Source of the DNA: Buttiauxella sp. B2
GTDB taxonomy: Bacteria > Pseudomonadota > Gammaproteobacteria > Enterobacterales > Enterobacteriaceae
Direction of reading: 5' to 3'
DNA: 64,000 nucleotides
NCBI RefSeq assembly: GCF_006376615.1
Contig: NZ_VEXQ01000003.1
Coordinates: 62,001-126,000 of the forward strand
Shown here piece by piece: positions 1 through 8,645 of this stretch. The notes beneath the pieces were generated by a model. The model saw only the letters and a list, made by a program, of their open reading frames with translations, ran no database searches and was not told the DNA's origin. A program made the position numbers and the translations under genes. Position 1 is the first letter of the stretch; every line of letters begins with the position of its first letter.

Positions 1-1898
1 CCGTAACGATCTTCACTGGTTTCGTTAAGGAACGGGAAATGAAGATTGTCGACTTCACCGTTGCTGATGCCGTCGCCGGTATCCAGAATGCGGAACAGCA
101 GGCGGTCAGGACCGGACTCTTCTTCTGTGATATCCAGCGTGATTTTACCAATGTGGGTCGTTGTCACCGAATAATGAAGTAATAACTGCAGGACTTTACG
201 CAGTGCTTCGCGGTCGCCATGACGTTCTTCATCCGCTGCCAGGTGATTGTTGATCAGCAGTTGCAAGCCTTTGCGCTTAATAATCGGCAGCATCTCCAGC
301 GCAACTTCATCAATTAATGGCTGGATGGCGAACTGCGTAGCATTGGTTTTCCATACATCGGTTTCCAGCATATTCAGTAACTGAATTTCATCCACCAGAC
401 GCAAAATATTTTGTGCTTCATTGGCGACAGACTGTGCTTCTGGCGAGTTTAGACTGCTTGCATGTTCAGCAATATTTTTCACCGGTTGCTGTAACGCTTC
501 ACCAATGTGTTGCATGAACGTAATTCGCCCCTGCTGATTTTTTTCATATAAGCGCTGGGCTTGTTTGAGTTTTTTGTTCACCAGAATCTCGCGATCCTGA
601 TCGCGAATCACAAAGATTTGCGTACGTGGTGCGATCTGGCTGCGGAACTGGCGAATCTCGTAGAGTTCATTGTTGATAGTCGCCTGAATGACCCCCTGAT
701 GCTGGTCGGCCATGGCAATAATATTTTGCAGATTCAGGTGCGGCAGCAGATGGTCGGCAATTTTATTGCTGATGACCGTGCGATTTGAATCCAGGTTATG
801 CACCAACAGGCCAAGTGGCAATTGCGCGACAATCTCTTCATTTAATGCACGTAAGATTTGTAATTCGCCATTGTCGTTTTGCACTTCGGTAGGGCGCGCA
901 GCATGTTGGCGGAAAGTCGTGAAACCAAATAACGCCAGTGCCAGCAGGCCAATATTGATCAATAGCGGCAGTAAAATATTCTGCAAGGTGTCCATCAGCA
1001 AGGTGCCAAGCGGCACCTGCCACACCAGATTAAGCTGAGTTGTAGCAAGCGGGGAGGCTATTTCAATTTTCGTACCATTAAAGTTAATGGTGACGCTATC
1101 AGGGCCTTCTTTATCTGAGCTATTGACTGGAAGCTGGGCATCATTATTTTCCAGACGGAAACTATCCAGCGACATTGTCGGCGGGATCAAATCGTTGATA
1201 GGTAAATCAAACGCCACAACGGTTGCCAGATGGCCCGGCTGGTTAAAGGTGGTACGAAGAGTAAAGTAGTGGCCGTTTTGCCATGCCAGATTGCGCAATG
1301 GGGAAAAGCTTTCACGTTCATCCAGTGCGTTTGCCTGCTGAAGCATTTCAGCGCGACGGGAGTCAACTATCGAACCCACACCGCTTTCTTTAAGACCGGA
1401 TGAGAGATCTTTGAGCGGCAAAGTAGAGACCAGGATCATGCTGTTATCCTGACCGTTTAAATAGTACATCGACCACGGGCTATTTTCAGCACCCCACAGC
1501 GTATCAAGATATGTGGAGATCCGTTGGGTCATATCCAGCGTTGAGCTATCGTGGGAACCAAAAATCAGGGCTTCAGTTTTGCGGCGCGGTTTTTCTAAAT
1601 AGTAAACATCCTGGCGCAGGCGCGTTTCCTGTAAACCGTCACTTGCCGGTGCCGTTGACACAGCGATGTTGTCATAAATTTGCCAGGTGGCGTAACGATA
1701 GGTATCAACCCGCTTATGCAACGCATGGGTGATATCAATAATCTGGTAGCTCTTATCTTTCAGCCAGGTGTTGACGGCGCTTTGCACCATAACGCCCATC
1801 GCCACCAATAACACCACGATTAATAAAAAGAAGAAGCGCGTGATATTGCCGGGGATAAGCGAGAATTTATTAGGGATCATACTGTCTGACTGACTCAT
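1..1898 (-). CDS. rcsD: RcsD phosphotransferase of the Rcs envelope-stress phosphorelay (3' end cut by window)
   Basis: Inner-membrane phosphorelay protein that passes phosphate from the RcsC kinase to the RcsB regulator. Read on the minus strand from the ATG at 1898; about 632 codons are present and the C-terminal part with the HPt domain lies outside the window. Visible: a first membrane segment near residues 17-37, a long periplasmic sensor region, a second membrane segment near residue 310, and then a degenerate histidine-kinase-like region. The protein closely follows E. coli RcsD throughout (for example the stretches TWLKDKSYQI and NGQDNSMIL). It is divergent from ompC with micF between them, the same arrangement as in E. 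coli; rcsB should follow beyond the window edge. Identity is firm. Confidence 0.95.
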   Translation of the reverse strand, partial: MSQSDSMIPNKFSLIPGNITRFFFLLIVVLLVAMGVMVQSAVNTWLKDKSYQIIDITHALHKRVDTYRYATWQIYDNIAVSTAPASDGLQETRLRQDVYYLEKPRRKTEALIFGSHDSSTLDMTQRISTYLDTLWGAENSPWSMYYLNGQDNSMILVSTLPLKDLSSGLKESGVGSIVDSRRAEMLQQANALDERESFSPLRNLAWQNGHYFTLRTTFNQPGHLATVVAFDLPINDLIPPTMSLDSFRLENNDAQLPVNSSDKEGPDSVTINFNGTKIEIASPLATTQLNLVWQVPLGTLLMDTLQNILLPLLINIGLLALALFGFTTFRQHAARPTEVQNDNGELQILRALNEEIVAQLPLGLLVHNLDSNRTVISNKIADHLLPHLNLQNIIAMADQHQGVIQATINNELYEIRQFRSQIAPRTQIFVIRDQDREILVNKKLKQAQRLYEKNQQGRITFMQHIGEALQQPVKNIAEHASSLNSPEAQSVANEAQNILRLVDEIQLLNMLETDVWKTNATQFAIQPLIDEVALEMLPIIKRKGLQLLINNHLAADEERHGDREALRKVLQLLLHYSVTTTHIGKITLDITEEESGPDRLLFRILDTGDGISNGEVDNLHFPFLNETSEDRY

Positions 1899-2345
1899 TG
1901 TTAGTGCGCAACCCGGCGAGCATTCGCCACTTAAAAAATCGACTGTTCTGCCAGCAGGCAGGCATTGTACAGGCTGGAGCTGTAAACAAAAAAACCGCAT
2001 ACCTGTAGATAAGAATACCTGTATCAGGCTCTGGCGTCATTGATTGTGTTGAAAACCCAACGAGTATAATTCGAAATTCGCACTTTTCCAGGCTGTTGAT
2101 AATTCGCCAAAATAACAGGCATAAATGGGATATATTTTCACCAATCTTCTGAGGTGTTTTTGTACAAATTTATTTCACCTGTACAATTATTTTTTTTGAA
2201 ATAGTTTTCTATTCCTGAGTATCACTTCTAAGCAAATTCTCGTATGGCTAAGCTGGTTTTGAAGGGTGGGCAGGGAGGATTTATTAATAGTCGTTACTTT
2301 TTGGCAGGAGTAGCACAAAATGGTTAAAGTTACGTAAAGAAGCGT
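1899..2345. other. Intergenic region between rcsD and micF, no gene seen
   Basis: About 450 bases of AT-rich sequence that should hold the rcsD promoter on the minus strand. I see no coding region with a convincing ribosome-binding site. The only local structure I noticed is a pair of palindromic TGTACA words (in 2160-2167 and 2180-2185), 20 bases apart, followed by a long T-run. No regulator can be assigned to it. Confidence 0.4.
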
Positions 2346-2373
2346 AAAAAAAAACCGGATGCAAGCATCCGGT
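2346..2373 (-). terminator. MicF intrinsic terminator
   Basis: The hairpin ACCGGATGC-AA-GCATCCGGT at 2354-2373 is followed on the minus strand by an uninterrupted U-tract (2354 down to 2346). It forms the 3' end of MicF and, like other Hfq-binding RNAs, supplies the U-rich tail. Confidence 0.9.
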
Positions 2374-2439
2374 CCAAAATAGGGGTAAACAGACATTCAA
2401 AGTTGAATGACGGTAATAAATAAAGTTAATGATGATAGC
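2346..2439 (-). ncRNA. micF: MicF antisense small RNA
   Basis: MicF represses ompF translation by base pairing, with Hfq, near the ompF start codon. The minus-strand sequence begins GCTATCATCATTAACTTTAT, the conserved 5' end that pairs with ompF, and continues through the GAATGTCTGTTTACCCCTAT core. It ends in a perfect hairpin (2354-2373, stem ACCGGATGC with an AA loop) and a run of at least eight T on the RNA strand. It sits between ompC and rcsD and is divergent from ompC, as in E. coli. The 5' end is placed by similarity; the exact start could differ by a few bases. Confidence 0.92.
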
Positions 2440-2595
2440 GGGATGTATTTTATATATAAATGACAGGTGTGTTTTATCATTCAGTGCTACGAATGTTAAT
2501 TTTACATATCTTACTGTTTTATCTATTCATTTTATTTTTTTTGACGATTAGTGCTTGTATTATTGTCTTTTCGTGCTGAAAAAAGTTCCCTCATA

Positions 2596-2659
2596 TTTAC
2601 ATTTTGAAACACCTATATAGATAAATGAAACATCTATGTGGTTTTAGTATCATATTCGG
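2596..2659 (+). promoter_or_regulatory. ompC promoter region with OmpR-binding sites
   Basis: Three tandem OmpR-type sites resemble the C1, C2 and C3 boxes of E. coli ompC: TTTACATTTTGAAACACCTA (from 2596), AGATAAATGAAACATC (from 2619) and GGTTTTAGTATCATATTC (from about 2640). They end roughly 105 bases before the ompC start, leaving room for the -35/-10 elements and an untranslated leader of about 80 bases as in E. coli. OmpR phosphorylated by EnvZ would activate ompC here at high osmolarity; the same area is also upstream of divergent micF. Confidence 0.82.
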
Positions 2660-2765
2660 ATTGGATTAATCTGTATTTGTTTTGGACAATGGGTTAGCCG
2701 ACTGATTGGAAAAACAATCAGTAAGCAGTGGCATATAAAAAGGCATATAACAGAGGGTTGATAAC

Positions 2766-3860
2766 ATGAAAGTTAAAGCACTGTCCCTCCTGATTCCAGC
2801 ATTGCTGGTAGCAGGCACCGCTCATGCGGCAGAAATTTATAACAAAGACGGCAACAAATTAGATCTGTACGGTAAAGTAGATGGCTTACATTACTTTTCT
2901 GATGACAAAGGTGCTGACGGTGATCAGTCCTATATGCGTCTTGGCATCAAAGGCGAAACTCAGATTAATGACCAACTGACTGGTTACGGTCAGTGGGAAT
3001 ACAACGTTCAGGCTAACAATACTGAAGGTAGTTCTGATCAAGCATGGACTCGTTTAGCCTTCGCCGGTTTGCGTTTTTCTGACTACGGTTCATTCGACTA
3101 CGGCCGTAACTACGGCGTTGTTTACGATGTAACTTCATGGACCGACGTTCTGCCAGAATTTGGCGGCGACACCTACGGTTCTGACAACTTCCTGCAGTCT
3201 CGTGCTAACGGCGTTGCAACTTACCGTAACACCGACTTCTTCGGTCTGGTTGACGGTCTGAACTTTGCTCTGCAATACCAGGGTAAAAACGGTAGCGTTT
3301 CTGGCGAAGGTTCCACCCAGAATGGTCGTGGTGTCTTGAAACAGAACGGTGACGGCTTCGGCGGTTCCCTGACTTATGATCTGGGCGAAGGTTTCAGCCT
3401 GGGTTCAGCTATCTCTAGCTCCAAGCGTACCTCTGAACAGAACAACGGTCAGTGGTTAGGCGAAGGCGACCGCGCTGAAACCTATACTGGCGGTCTGAAA
3501 TATGACGCTAACAACGTATACCTGGCTACTCAGTATACTCAGACCTACAACGCAACTCGCGCTGGCGACCAGGGCTTTGCTAACAAAGCACAGAACTTTG
3601 AAGTTGTTGCTCAGTACCAGTTCGACTTCGGCCTGCGTCCTTCTATTGCTTACCTGCAGTCCAAAGGTAAAGACATCGAAGGTTATGGCGATCAAGACCT
3701 GCTGAAATATGTTGATGTTGGCGCGACTTACTACTTCAACAAAAACATGTCCACCTATGTTGATTACAAAATCAACCTGCTGGACGAAAACAACTTCACC
3801 CGCAACGCTGGCGTCTCTACTGATGACATCGTAGCACTGGGTCTGGTTTACCAGTTCTAA
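2766..3860 (+). CDS. ompC: Outer-membrane porin C
   Basis: Trimeric 16-strand beta-barrel porin for passive diffusion of small hydrophilic solutes. The 364-residue precursor has a signal peptide of 21 residues (cleavage AHA/AEIYN) and ends in the aromatic ...VYQF, the beta-barrel insertion signal. The constriction-loop motif PEFGGD is at residues 130-135. The ATG at 2766 is preceded by AGAGGGTTG, a good ribosome-binding site. Location beside micF and rcsD, and the leader sequence, single it out as OmpC rather than OmpF or PhoE. Expression should respond to OmpR through the upstream sites. Surface loops differ from E. coli, as is usual for porins. Confidence 0.95.
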   Translation: MKVKALSLLIPALLVAGTAHAAEIYNKDGNKLDLYGKVDGLHYFSDDKGADGDQSYMRLGIKGETQINDQLTGYGQWEYNVQANNTEGSSDQAWTRLAFAGLRFSDYGSFDYGRNYGVVYDVTSWTDVLPEFGGDTYGSDNFLQSRANGVATYRNTDFFGLVDGLNFALQYQGKNGSVSGEGSTQNGRGVLKQNGDGFGGSLTYDLGEGFSLGSAISSSKRTSEQNNGQWLGEGDRAETYTGGLKYDANNVYLATQYTQTYNATRAGDQGFANKAQNFEVVAQYQFDFGLRPSIAYLQSKGKDIEGYGDQDLLKYVDVGATYYFNKNMSTYVDYKINLLDENNFTRNAGVSTDDIVALGLVYQF

Positions 3861-3886
3861 TTACTGCTCTCGCAGAATTAGATGTG

Positions 3887-3911
3887 AAAGGCGCCTTAGG
3901 GCGCCTTTTTT
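3887..3911 (+). terminator. ompC intrinsic terminator
   Basis: The GC-rich hairpin AAAGGCGCC-TTAG-GGCGCCTTT, followed by a T-run, lies 26 bases after the ompC stop codon. Confidence 0.92.
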
Positions 3912-3999
3912 ACGTCTGAATCCTCAACAACCGTTCACTTTTAACCACATTTTTTGCCAATTGGTGTACCCTTTTTCGCTCAAACAGGAGAGACAAACA

Positions 4000-5040
4000 A
4001 TGGACTTACGATTACTACGCTATGGCCTGTTTGCCATAGTATTGGGCGCACTATCAGGCTGTGATAACCCAACGGCTAAAGGCAATACCGGCATGGTGCT
4101 GGAAGGCAAAACCATGGGGACATATTGGCGTGCCAGCCTCGCGGGAGTGGACAATGCCCGCCAGAATGAATTGCGTGAAAAAATTCAGGCGCAATTAGAC
4201 GGCGACGATCGCCTGTTATCGACCTATAAAAAGGATTCTGCATTATCACGCTTTAACCAGTCGCCATCGACCGAGCCTTATCCGGTTACTGAAGCGATGA
4301 GCGATATTGTGACCATGGCTTTGCGCATCGGCGCAAAAACAGACGGAGCAATGGATATCACCGTTGGCCCACTGGTGAATCTCTGGGGATTTGGCCCGGA
4401 TAAACAACCCATTAAAACGCCTGATCCGGCGCAAATAGACGCCGCGAAAGCATTAACGGGTTTGCACCACCTGACAGTAATTAACCAGGCTGGTAAGCAG
4501 TGGTTACAGAAAGATCTATCAGGTTTGTATGTTGATCTTTCGACGATGGGCGAGGGTTATGCGGCCGATCATCTGGCGCGCCTAATGGAACAAAATGGTA
4601 TTAGTCGTTATTTGGTTTCTGTTGGTGGCGCTGTTGTGACGCGAGGTACCAATCCTGATGGTAAAGCCTGGCGGGTGGCTATTCAAAAGCCAACCGACCG
4701 TGAAAATGCTGTGCAGGCGGTGGTTGATCTCAATGGACATGGCATCAGCACGTCAGGAAGCTATCGAAATTATTATGAGCTGGATGGCAAGCGCCTGTCG
4801 CATGTCATTGATCCGCAAACAGGGCATCCAATTCAGCACAAATTAGTATCTGCGACGGTGATTTCAGCTACCGCAATGGAAGCCGATGGTTGGGACACTG
4901 GCCTAATGGTTTTGGGTACCGACAAAGCAAAACAGGTTGCGGAAAAAGAAGGGCTGGCGGTTTATCTGATAACCAAAGAAGGTGACAGCTTTACCACCTG
5001 GATGTCGCCGCAGTTTAAGACTTTCCTGTTAAGCGAGTAA
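4000..5040 (+). CDS. apbE: FAD:protein FMN transferase (ApbE lipoprotein)
   Basis: Periplasmic flavinyltransferase that attaches FMN covalently to threonines of target proteins such as Na+-NQR and Rnf subunits. Start chosen at the ATG at 4000, with CAGGAGAG upstream; an in-frame start 39 bases earlier has no such site. The 346-residue product begins with a lipoprotein signal with lipobox LSGC, so Cys21 is the lipidated residue. Conserved ApbE segments are visible: EGKTMGTYW, GAMDITVGPLVNLWGFGP, the DLSTMGEGYAAD region and the C-terminal SHVIDPQTGHP metal/flavin-site motif. Same neighbour order as E. coli (ompC-apbE-ada-alkB). Confidence 0.95.
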   Translation: MDLRLLRYGLFAIVLGALSGCDNPTAKGNTGMVLEGKTMGTYWRASLAGVDNARQNELREKIQAQLDGDDRLLSTYKKDSALSRFNQSPSTEPYPVTEAMSDIVTMALRIGAKTDGAMDITVGPLVNLWGFGPDKQPIKTPDPAQIDAAKALTGLHHLTVINQAGKQWLQKDLSGLYVDLSTMGEGYAADHLARLMEQNGISRYLVSVGGAVVTRGTNPDGKAWRVAIQKPTDRENAVQAVVDLNGHGISTSGSYRNYYELDGKRLSHVIDPQTGHPIQHKLVSATVISATAMEADGWDTGLMVLGTDKAKQVAEKEGLAVYLITKEGDSFTTWMSPQFKTFLLSE

Positions 5041-5052
5041 ATTAGAAAGCAA
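5040..5052 (+). promoter_or_regulatory. Ada-binding site upstream of ada
   Basis: The arrangement AAT-N6-GCAA (AAT at 5040-5042, GCAA at 5049-5052) matches the A-box/B-box pattern of the E. coli ada operator, which reads AAT-N6-GCAA. It begins at the last base of the apbE stop codon and lies about 70-80 bases before the ada start. Methylated Ada would activate ada-alkB from here. Confidence 0.72.
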
Positions 5053-5121
5053 GATTGCGGGTTTCACTGCGCGGTGAAGCTGTCAAAGTCGTATCGTGAC
5101 AGCAAAACAAAGGAGCCAGTC

Positions 5122-6192
5122 ATGAAAGATCTTTTTGACAACGCCACCGATGAAAGCCGCTGGCAGGCCGTGGAAACCCGCGATAGCCGTGCTGACGGGC
5201 AGTTTATTTTTGCGGTTAAGACAACCGGAGTTTGCTGCCGTCCTTCTTGCAGCGCACGCCATCCGCTACGCAAAAATGTGGTTTTCTTTAAAACCGTAGC
5301 AGCGGCAATCGACGCAGGTTTTCGTCCGTGCAAACGCTGCCAGCCAGACAAACTTGCGCCGGAACAGCAGCGTATCGACCGCATCACTCAAGCCTGCCGT
5401 ATTCTCGAAACCAGCAGTGAGCCGGTGGTTCTTGCTCAATTAGCCGCGCAAGTTGCCATGAGTCCATTTCACTTTCACCGGCTTTTTAAGCAAGTCACGG
5501 GATTAACACCTCACGCCTGGCAAAAAGCGCTGCGAGCAAAACGTCTGCGCGAACAACTGACGCAAGGTGAACTCGTCACTCGAGCAATTTTCGATGCGGG
5601 TTATCAATCTGGCAGTAACTTTTACCAGCAAGCGGACGAGGTGTTAGGGATGACGGCTAAACAATATCGGCAGGGTGGAGAACGCACGATGATTCAGTTT
5701 GTGGCGGGTTCTTGTAGGCTGGGTGAGTTTGTGGTCGCACAAAGTGAGCGGGGTATTTGCGCCATACTCTTAGGGAATGATGCGCAAGAACTGGTTCATG
5801 AACTGGAAATGTTATTCCCACATTCTTCCTTAAAAGCGGGCGACGAAGCTTTTGCCCGGAATGTGGCGCAGGTCGTGAGTTTCCTTGAACACCCCGGCCA
5901 GCATTTTGCGCTGCCGCTGGATATTCAGGGCACCGCGTTTCAGCAGCAAGTCTGGCAGGCATTGCGCGATATCCCCGCAGGCCAAACGGCCAGCTACCGC
6001 GACATTGCCCAGCGCATTGGTAAACCGCAGGCGGTGCGTGCCGTGGCGGGTGCATGTGCCGCAAATAAACTGGCGGTGATTATTCCCTGCCATCGTGTTG
6101 TGCGTAACGACGGTGCGCTTTCTGGTTACCGTTGGGGTGTTGAACGTAAGCGCCAACTTCTTGATATTGAGGCCGAACAGCGGGAGGAATGA
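5122..6192 (+). CDS. ada: Bifunctional adaptive-response regulator and DNA methyltransferase Ada
   Basis: Repairs methylphosphotriesters with its N-terminal domain and O6-methylguanine or O4-methylthymine with its C-terminal domain; once methylated it becomes a transcription activator. Start at 5122 follows AAGGAGCCAGTC and gives 356 residues (E. coli 354). The zinc-site cysteines are at 39, 43, 70 and 73, with Cys39 the expected phosphotriester acceptor; an additional Cys38 sits beside it where E. coli has Phe. An AraC-type HTH region follows (about 90-185). The alkyltransferase motif PCHRV has Cys323 as acceptor. The stop codon overlaps the alkB start, so the two genes are co-translated. 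Confidence 0.96.
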   Translation: MKDLFDNATDESRWQAVETRDSRADGQFIFAVKTTGVCCRPSCSARHPLRKNVVFFKTVAAAIDAGFRPCKRCQPDKLAPEQQRIDRITQACRILETSSEPVVLAQLAAQVAMSPFHFHRLFKQVTGLTPHAWQKALRAKRLREQLTQGELVTRAIFDAGYQSGSNFYQQADEVLGMTAKQYRQGGERTMIQFVAGSCRLGEFVVAQSERGICAILLGNDAQELVHELEMLFPHSSLKAGDEAFARNVAQVVSFLEHPGQHFALPLDIQGTAFQQQVWQALRDIPAGQTASYRDIAQRIGKPQAVRAVAGACAANKLAVIIPCHRVVRNDGALSGYRWGVERKRQLLDIEAEQREE

Positions 6193-6833
6193 TGCTCGAT
6201 TTATTTGCCGATGAAATGCCATGGCAAGAGCCGCTAGCGGAAGGGGCGGTGATTCTACGTCGCTTTGCCTGTGCGGATGCGCCGCGACTTCTCGCGCAAA
6301 TTGCGCAGCTCGCTGCAATCTCCCCTTTTCGCCAGATGGTGACGCCTGGCGGGTACACTATGTCTGTGGCAATGACTAACTGTGGCGAAGTCGGTTGGAC
6401 GACTGACAGACATGGCTATCTTTACTCCACGATGGACCCGCTGACATCGCAACCCTGGCCTGATATGCCGGGTATTTTCAAAAAATTATCAGACGCGGCC
6501 TCCACTGCTGCGGGATATCCCGATTTTGCGCCCGATGCTTGCCTGATTAACCGCTACGCACCGGGGGCAAAACTTTCGCTTCACCAGGATAAAGACGAAC
6601 TAAACCTGCAAAAGCCGATTGTCTCGGTATCTCTTGGCTTACCCGCTGTATTTCAGTTTGGTGGGCTTAAACGTAACTTTCCGCTAAAAAGAGTCATGCT
6701 TGAACATGGCGATGTAGTGGTATGGGGTGGGCCTTCACGACTGTTTTATCATGGTATTTTACCGCTTAAAGCAGCGCTCCATCCTCTAACCGGCGAATAC
6801 CGCTTTAACCTCACATTCCGTCACACTCGATAA
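6192..6833 (+). CDS. alkB: Alpha-ketoglutarate-dependent DNA dioxygenase AlkB
   Basis: Fe(II)/2-oxoglutarate oxygenase that removes 1-methyladenine and 3-methylcytosine lesions by oxidative demethylation. The start at 6192 gives 213 residues beginning MLDLF as in E. coli; the alternative ATG three bases earlier is too close to the GGGAGG at 6182-6187. Iron ligands His131, Asp133 and His187 are all present, as are Arg204 and Arg210, which hold 2-oxoglutarate. The start shares one base with the ada stop TGA, so it is in the ada operon and induced with it. Confidence 0.96.
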   Translation: MLDLFADEMPWQEPLAEGAVILRRFACADAPRLLAQIAQLAAISPFRQMVTPGGYTMSVAMTNCGEVGWTTDRHGYLYSTMDPLTSQPWPDMPGIFKKLSDAASTAAGYPDFAPDACLINRYAPGAKLSLHQDKDELNLQKPIVSVSLGLPAVFQFGGLKRNFPLKRVMLEHGDVVVWGGPSRLFYHGILPLKAALHPLTGEYRFNLTFRHTR

Positions 6834-6917
6834 AGCGAATATAAATAAGAATTATTCTTGCTGTTAGGACGTTGGCGTTTAAACTGCTCGCTGTTTTCGA
6901 TTTACGGGTAGTGAATG

Positions 6918-8564
6918 ATGGAACTTTTGCGTGTGGTTTACCGGCAATATCGCTGGCCTTTCTTGATGGTGATGGCACTCAGCCTGCTCAGTGCAGCACT
7001 GGGTATCGGGTTGATCGCCTTTATCAATCTACGACTGATCGAAACGCCTGATATTTCCCTTTCGGTGCTGCCTGAATTCCTCGGCTTGTTACTGCTATTA
7101 ATGGCGGTGACCCTGGGCTCACAGTTGGCACTGACCACTCTTGGCCACCATTTCGTCTTCCGCCTGCGCAGTGAATTTATTAAGCGCCTGATGGATACCC
7201 ACGTCGAGCGCGTTGAACAGCTTGGCAGTGCAGCACTTCTGGCCGGTTTAACCAGCGACGTTCGCAATATTACTATTGCTTTTGTGCGCCTGCCTGAACT
7301 GGTTCAGGGCATTATTTTGACCTTCGGTTCAGCAGCCTATTTGGCGTGGTTGTCGCCAAAAATGCTTGGCGTGACGGCGATATGGGTCGCAATAACCATC
7401 TTTGGTGGCTATGTGCTGGTAGCGCGTGTCTATAAACACCTGGCGCACCTGCGTGAAGTTGAAGACCAACTCTATAACGATTATCAGACTGTCATTGAAG
7501 GACGCAAAGAACTGGCGTTAAACCGCGAACGTGCTGAGCGCGTGTACGAAGACATCTATACTCCGCACGCCACAGATTACCGTCGCCATATCATTCGTGC
7601 CGATACCTTCCACCTGAGTGCTGTGAACTGGTCGAACATTATGATGCTCGGCGCCATCGGTCTGGTGTTCTGGATGGCGAACAGCCTCGGTTGGTCAGAT
7701 ACCAACGTTGCGGCAACGTTTTCCCTTACGCTGCTGTTCTTACGCACGCCGTTGCTGTCGGCGGTTGGTGCGCTACCCACTTTGCTGACAGCTCAGGTGG
7801 CGTTCAACAAACTCAATAAATTCCATCTCGCACCATACGAAGCTAATTTCCCACGAAGCCTTGAGCCTGCCCGCTGGCAAACGCTTGAAATGCGTGATGT
7901 GGTATTCCAGTACGGCGACAACACGTTCTCCGTAGGGCCGCTGAACCTTAAAATTGAACGTGGTGAATTGCTGTTCCTGATTGGTGGAAACGGCAGTGGA
8001 AAATCCACCTTAGCGATGTTACTGACTGGGCTTTACCAACCGGTATCCGGTGCTATTTACCTGGATGGCAAAAAGATTGATGCCAGTAACCAAAACGATT
8101 ACCGCAAACTGTTCTCTGCGGTATTTACTGACGTCTGGCTGTTCGACCGTTTGCTTGGCCCGCAAGGTAAACAGGCTAATCCAGAACTGGTTGCCGGCTG
8201 GCTTGAACGCTTGCAAATGAACAACAAGCTGGAGCTGGAAAACGGTACCATTCTCAATCTGAAACTCTCTAAAGGGCAGCGCAAACGCGTGGCATTATTG
8301 CTGGCACTGGCAGAGGAACGTGACATTATTTTGCTTGATGAGTGGGCCGCCGACCAGGACCCGCATTTCCGCCGCGAGTTCTACCAGACGCTGTTACCGT
8401 TAATGCAGCAAATGGGCAAAACCATTTTCGCTATCAGCCATGATGACCATTACTTCATTCATGCCGACCGCTTACTGGAAATGCGACAAGGTCAGTTGAG
8501 CGAATTAACCGGTCATGAACGTGAGCAAGCATCACGCGATGCGGTCGCCCGAACCGAAAGTTAA
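6918..8564 (+). CDS. yojI: ABC exporter YojI (fused membrane and ATPase domains)
   Basis: Inner-membrane half-transporter; E. coli YojI exports microcin J25 together with TolC. About 548 residues: six membrane helices within roughly 1-290, then the nucleotide-binding domain with Walker A GGNGSGKS near residue 357 and Walker [12 protein letters not shown]. The signature LSKGQ replaces the usual LSGGQ, as in the family. Start taken at the second of two adjacent ATG codons to match E. coli (MELL). Followed by a strong terminator. It is the last gene of the ompC-side block; in E. coli the next genes are different (see findings). Confidence 0.93.
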   Translation: MELLRVVYRQYRWPFLMVMALSLLSAALGIGLIAFINLRLIETPDISLSVLPEFLGLLLLLMAVTLGSQLALTTLGHHFVFRLRSEFIKRLMDTHVERVEQLGSAALLAGLTSDVRNITIAFVRLPELVQGIILTFGSAAYLAWLSPKMLGVTAIWVAITIFGGYVLVARVYKHLAHLREVEDQLYNDYQTVIEGRKELALNRERAERVYEDIYTPHATDYRRHIIRADTFHLSAVNWSNIMMLGAIGLVFWMANSLGWSDTNVAATFSLTLLFLRTPLLSAVGALPTLLTAQVAFNKLNKFHLAPYEANFPRSLEPARWQTLEMRDVVFQYGDNTFSVGPLNLKIERGELLFLIGGNGSGKSTLAMLLTGLYQPVSGAIYLDGKKIDASNQNDYRKLFSAVFTDVWLFDRLLGPQGKQANPELVAGWLERLQMNNKLELENGTILNLKLSKGQRKRVALLLALAEERDIILLDEWAADQDPHFRREFYQTLLPLMQQMGKTIFAISHDDHYFIHADRLLEMRQGQLSELTGHEREQASRDAVARTES

Positions 8565-8570
8565 TCAATA

Positions 8571-8600
8571 AAACCAGCCTTAATCGGCTGGTTTTTTGTT
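8571..8600 (+). terminator. yojI intrinsic terminator
   Basis: The hairpin AAACCAGCC / GGCTGGTTT (8571-8579 with 8586-8594) followed by a T-rich tract starts seven bases after the yojI stop. Confidence 0.9.
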
Positions 8601-8645
8601 TTATGCGCTATAACTAAGCTCGTCGCAATTAGGGAAAACTGCCAG

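Noticed and set aside
2160-2186. Two TGTACA words in the rcsD upstream region as an operator
   Set aside because: Short words in AT-rich DNA with a T-run next to them; no known factor fits and spacing is unremarkable.
2187-2396. Minus-strand open frame across micF
   Set aside because: It reads through the MicF RNA and its terminator, has no ribosome-binding site and no resemblance to a known protein.
5657-6318. Long antisense open frames within ada and alkB
   Set aside because: They lie opposite well-supported genes and mirror their codon bias; no start signals.
6847-6859. AAGAATTATTCTT palindrome before yojI as a possible Fur box
   Set aside because: Only 13 bases in an AT-rich spacer and lacking the repeated GATAAT units; too weak to call.
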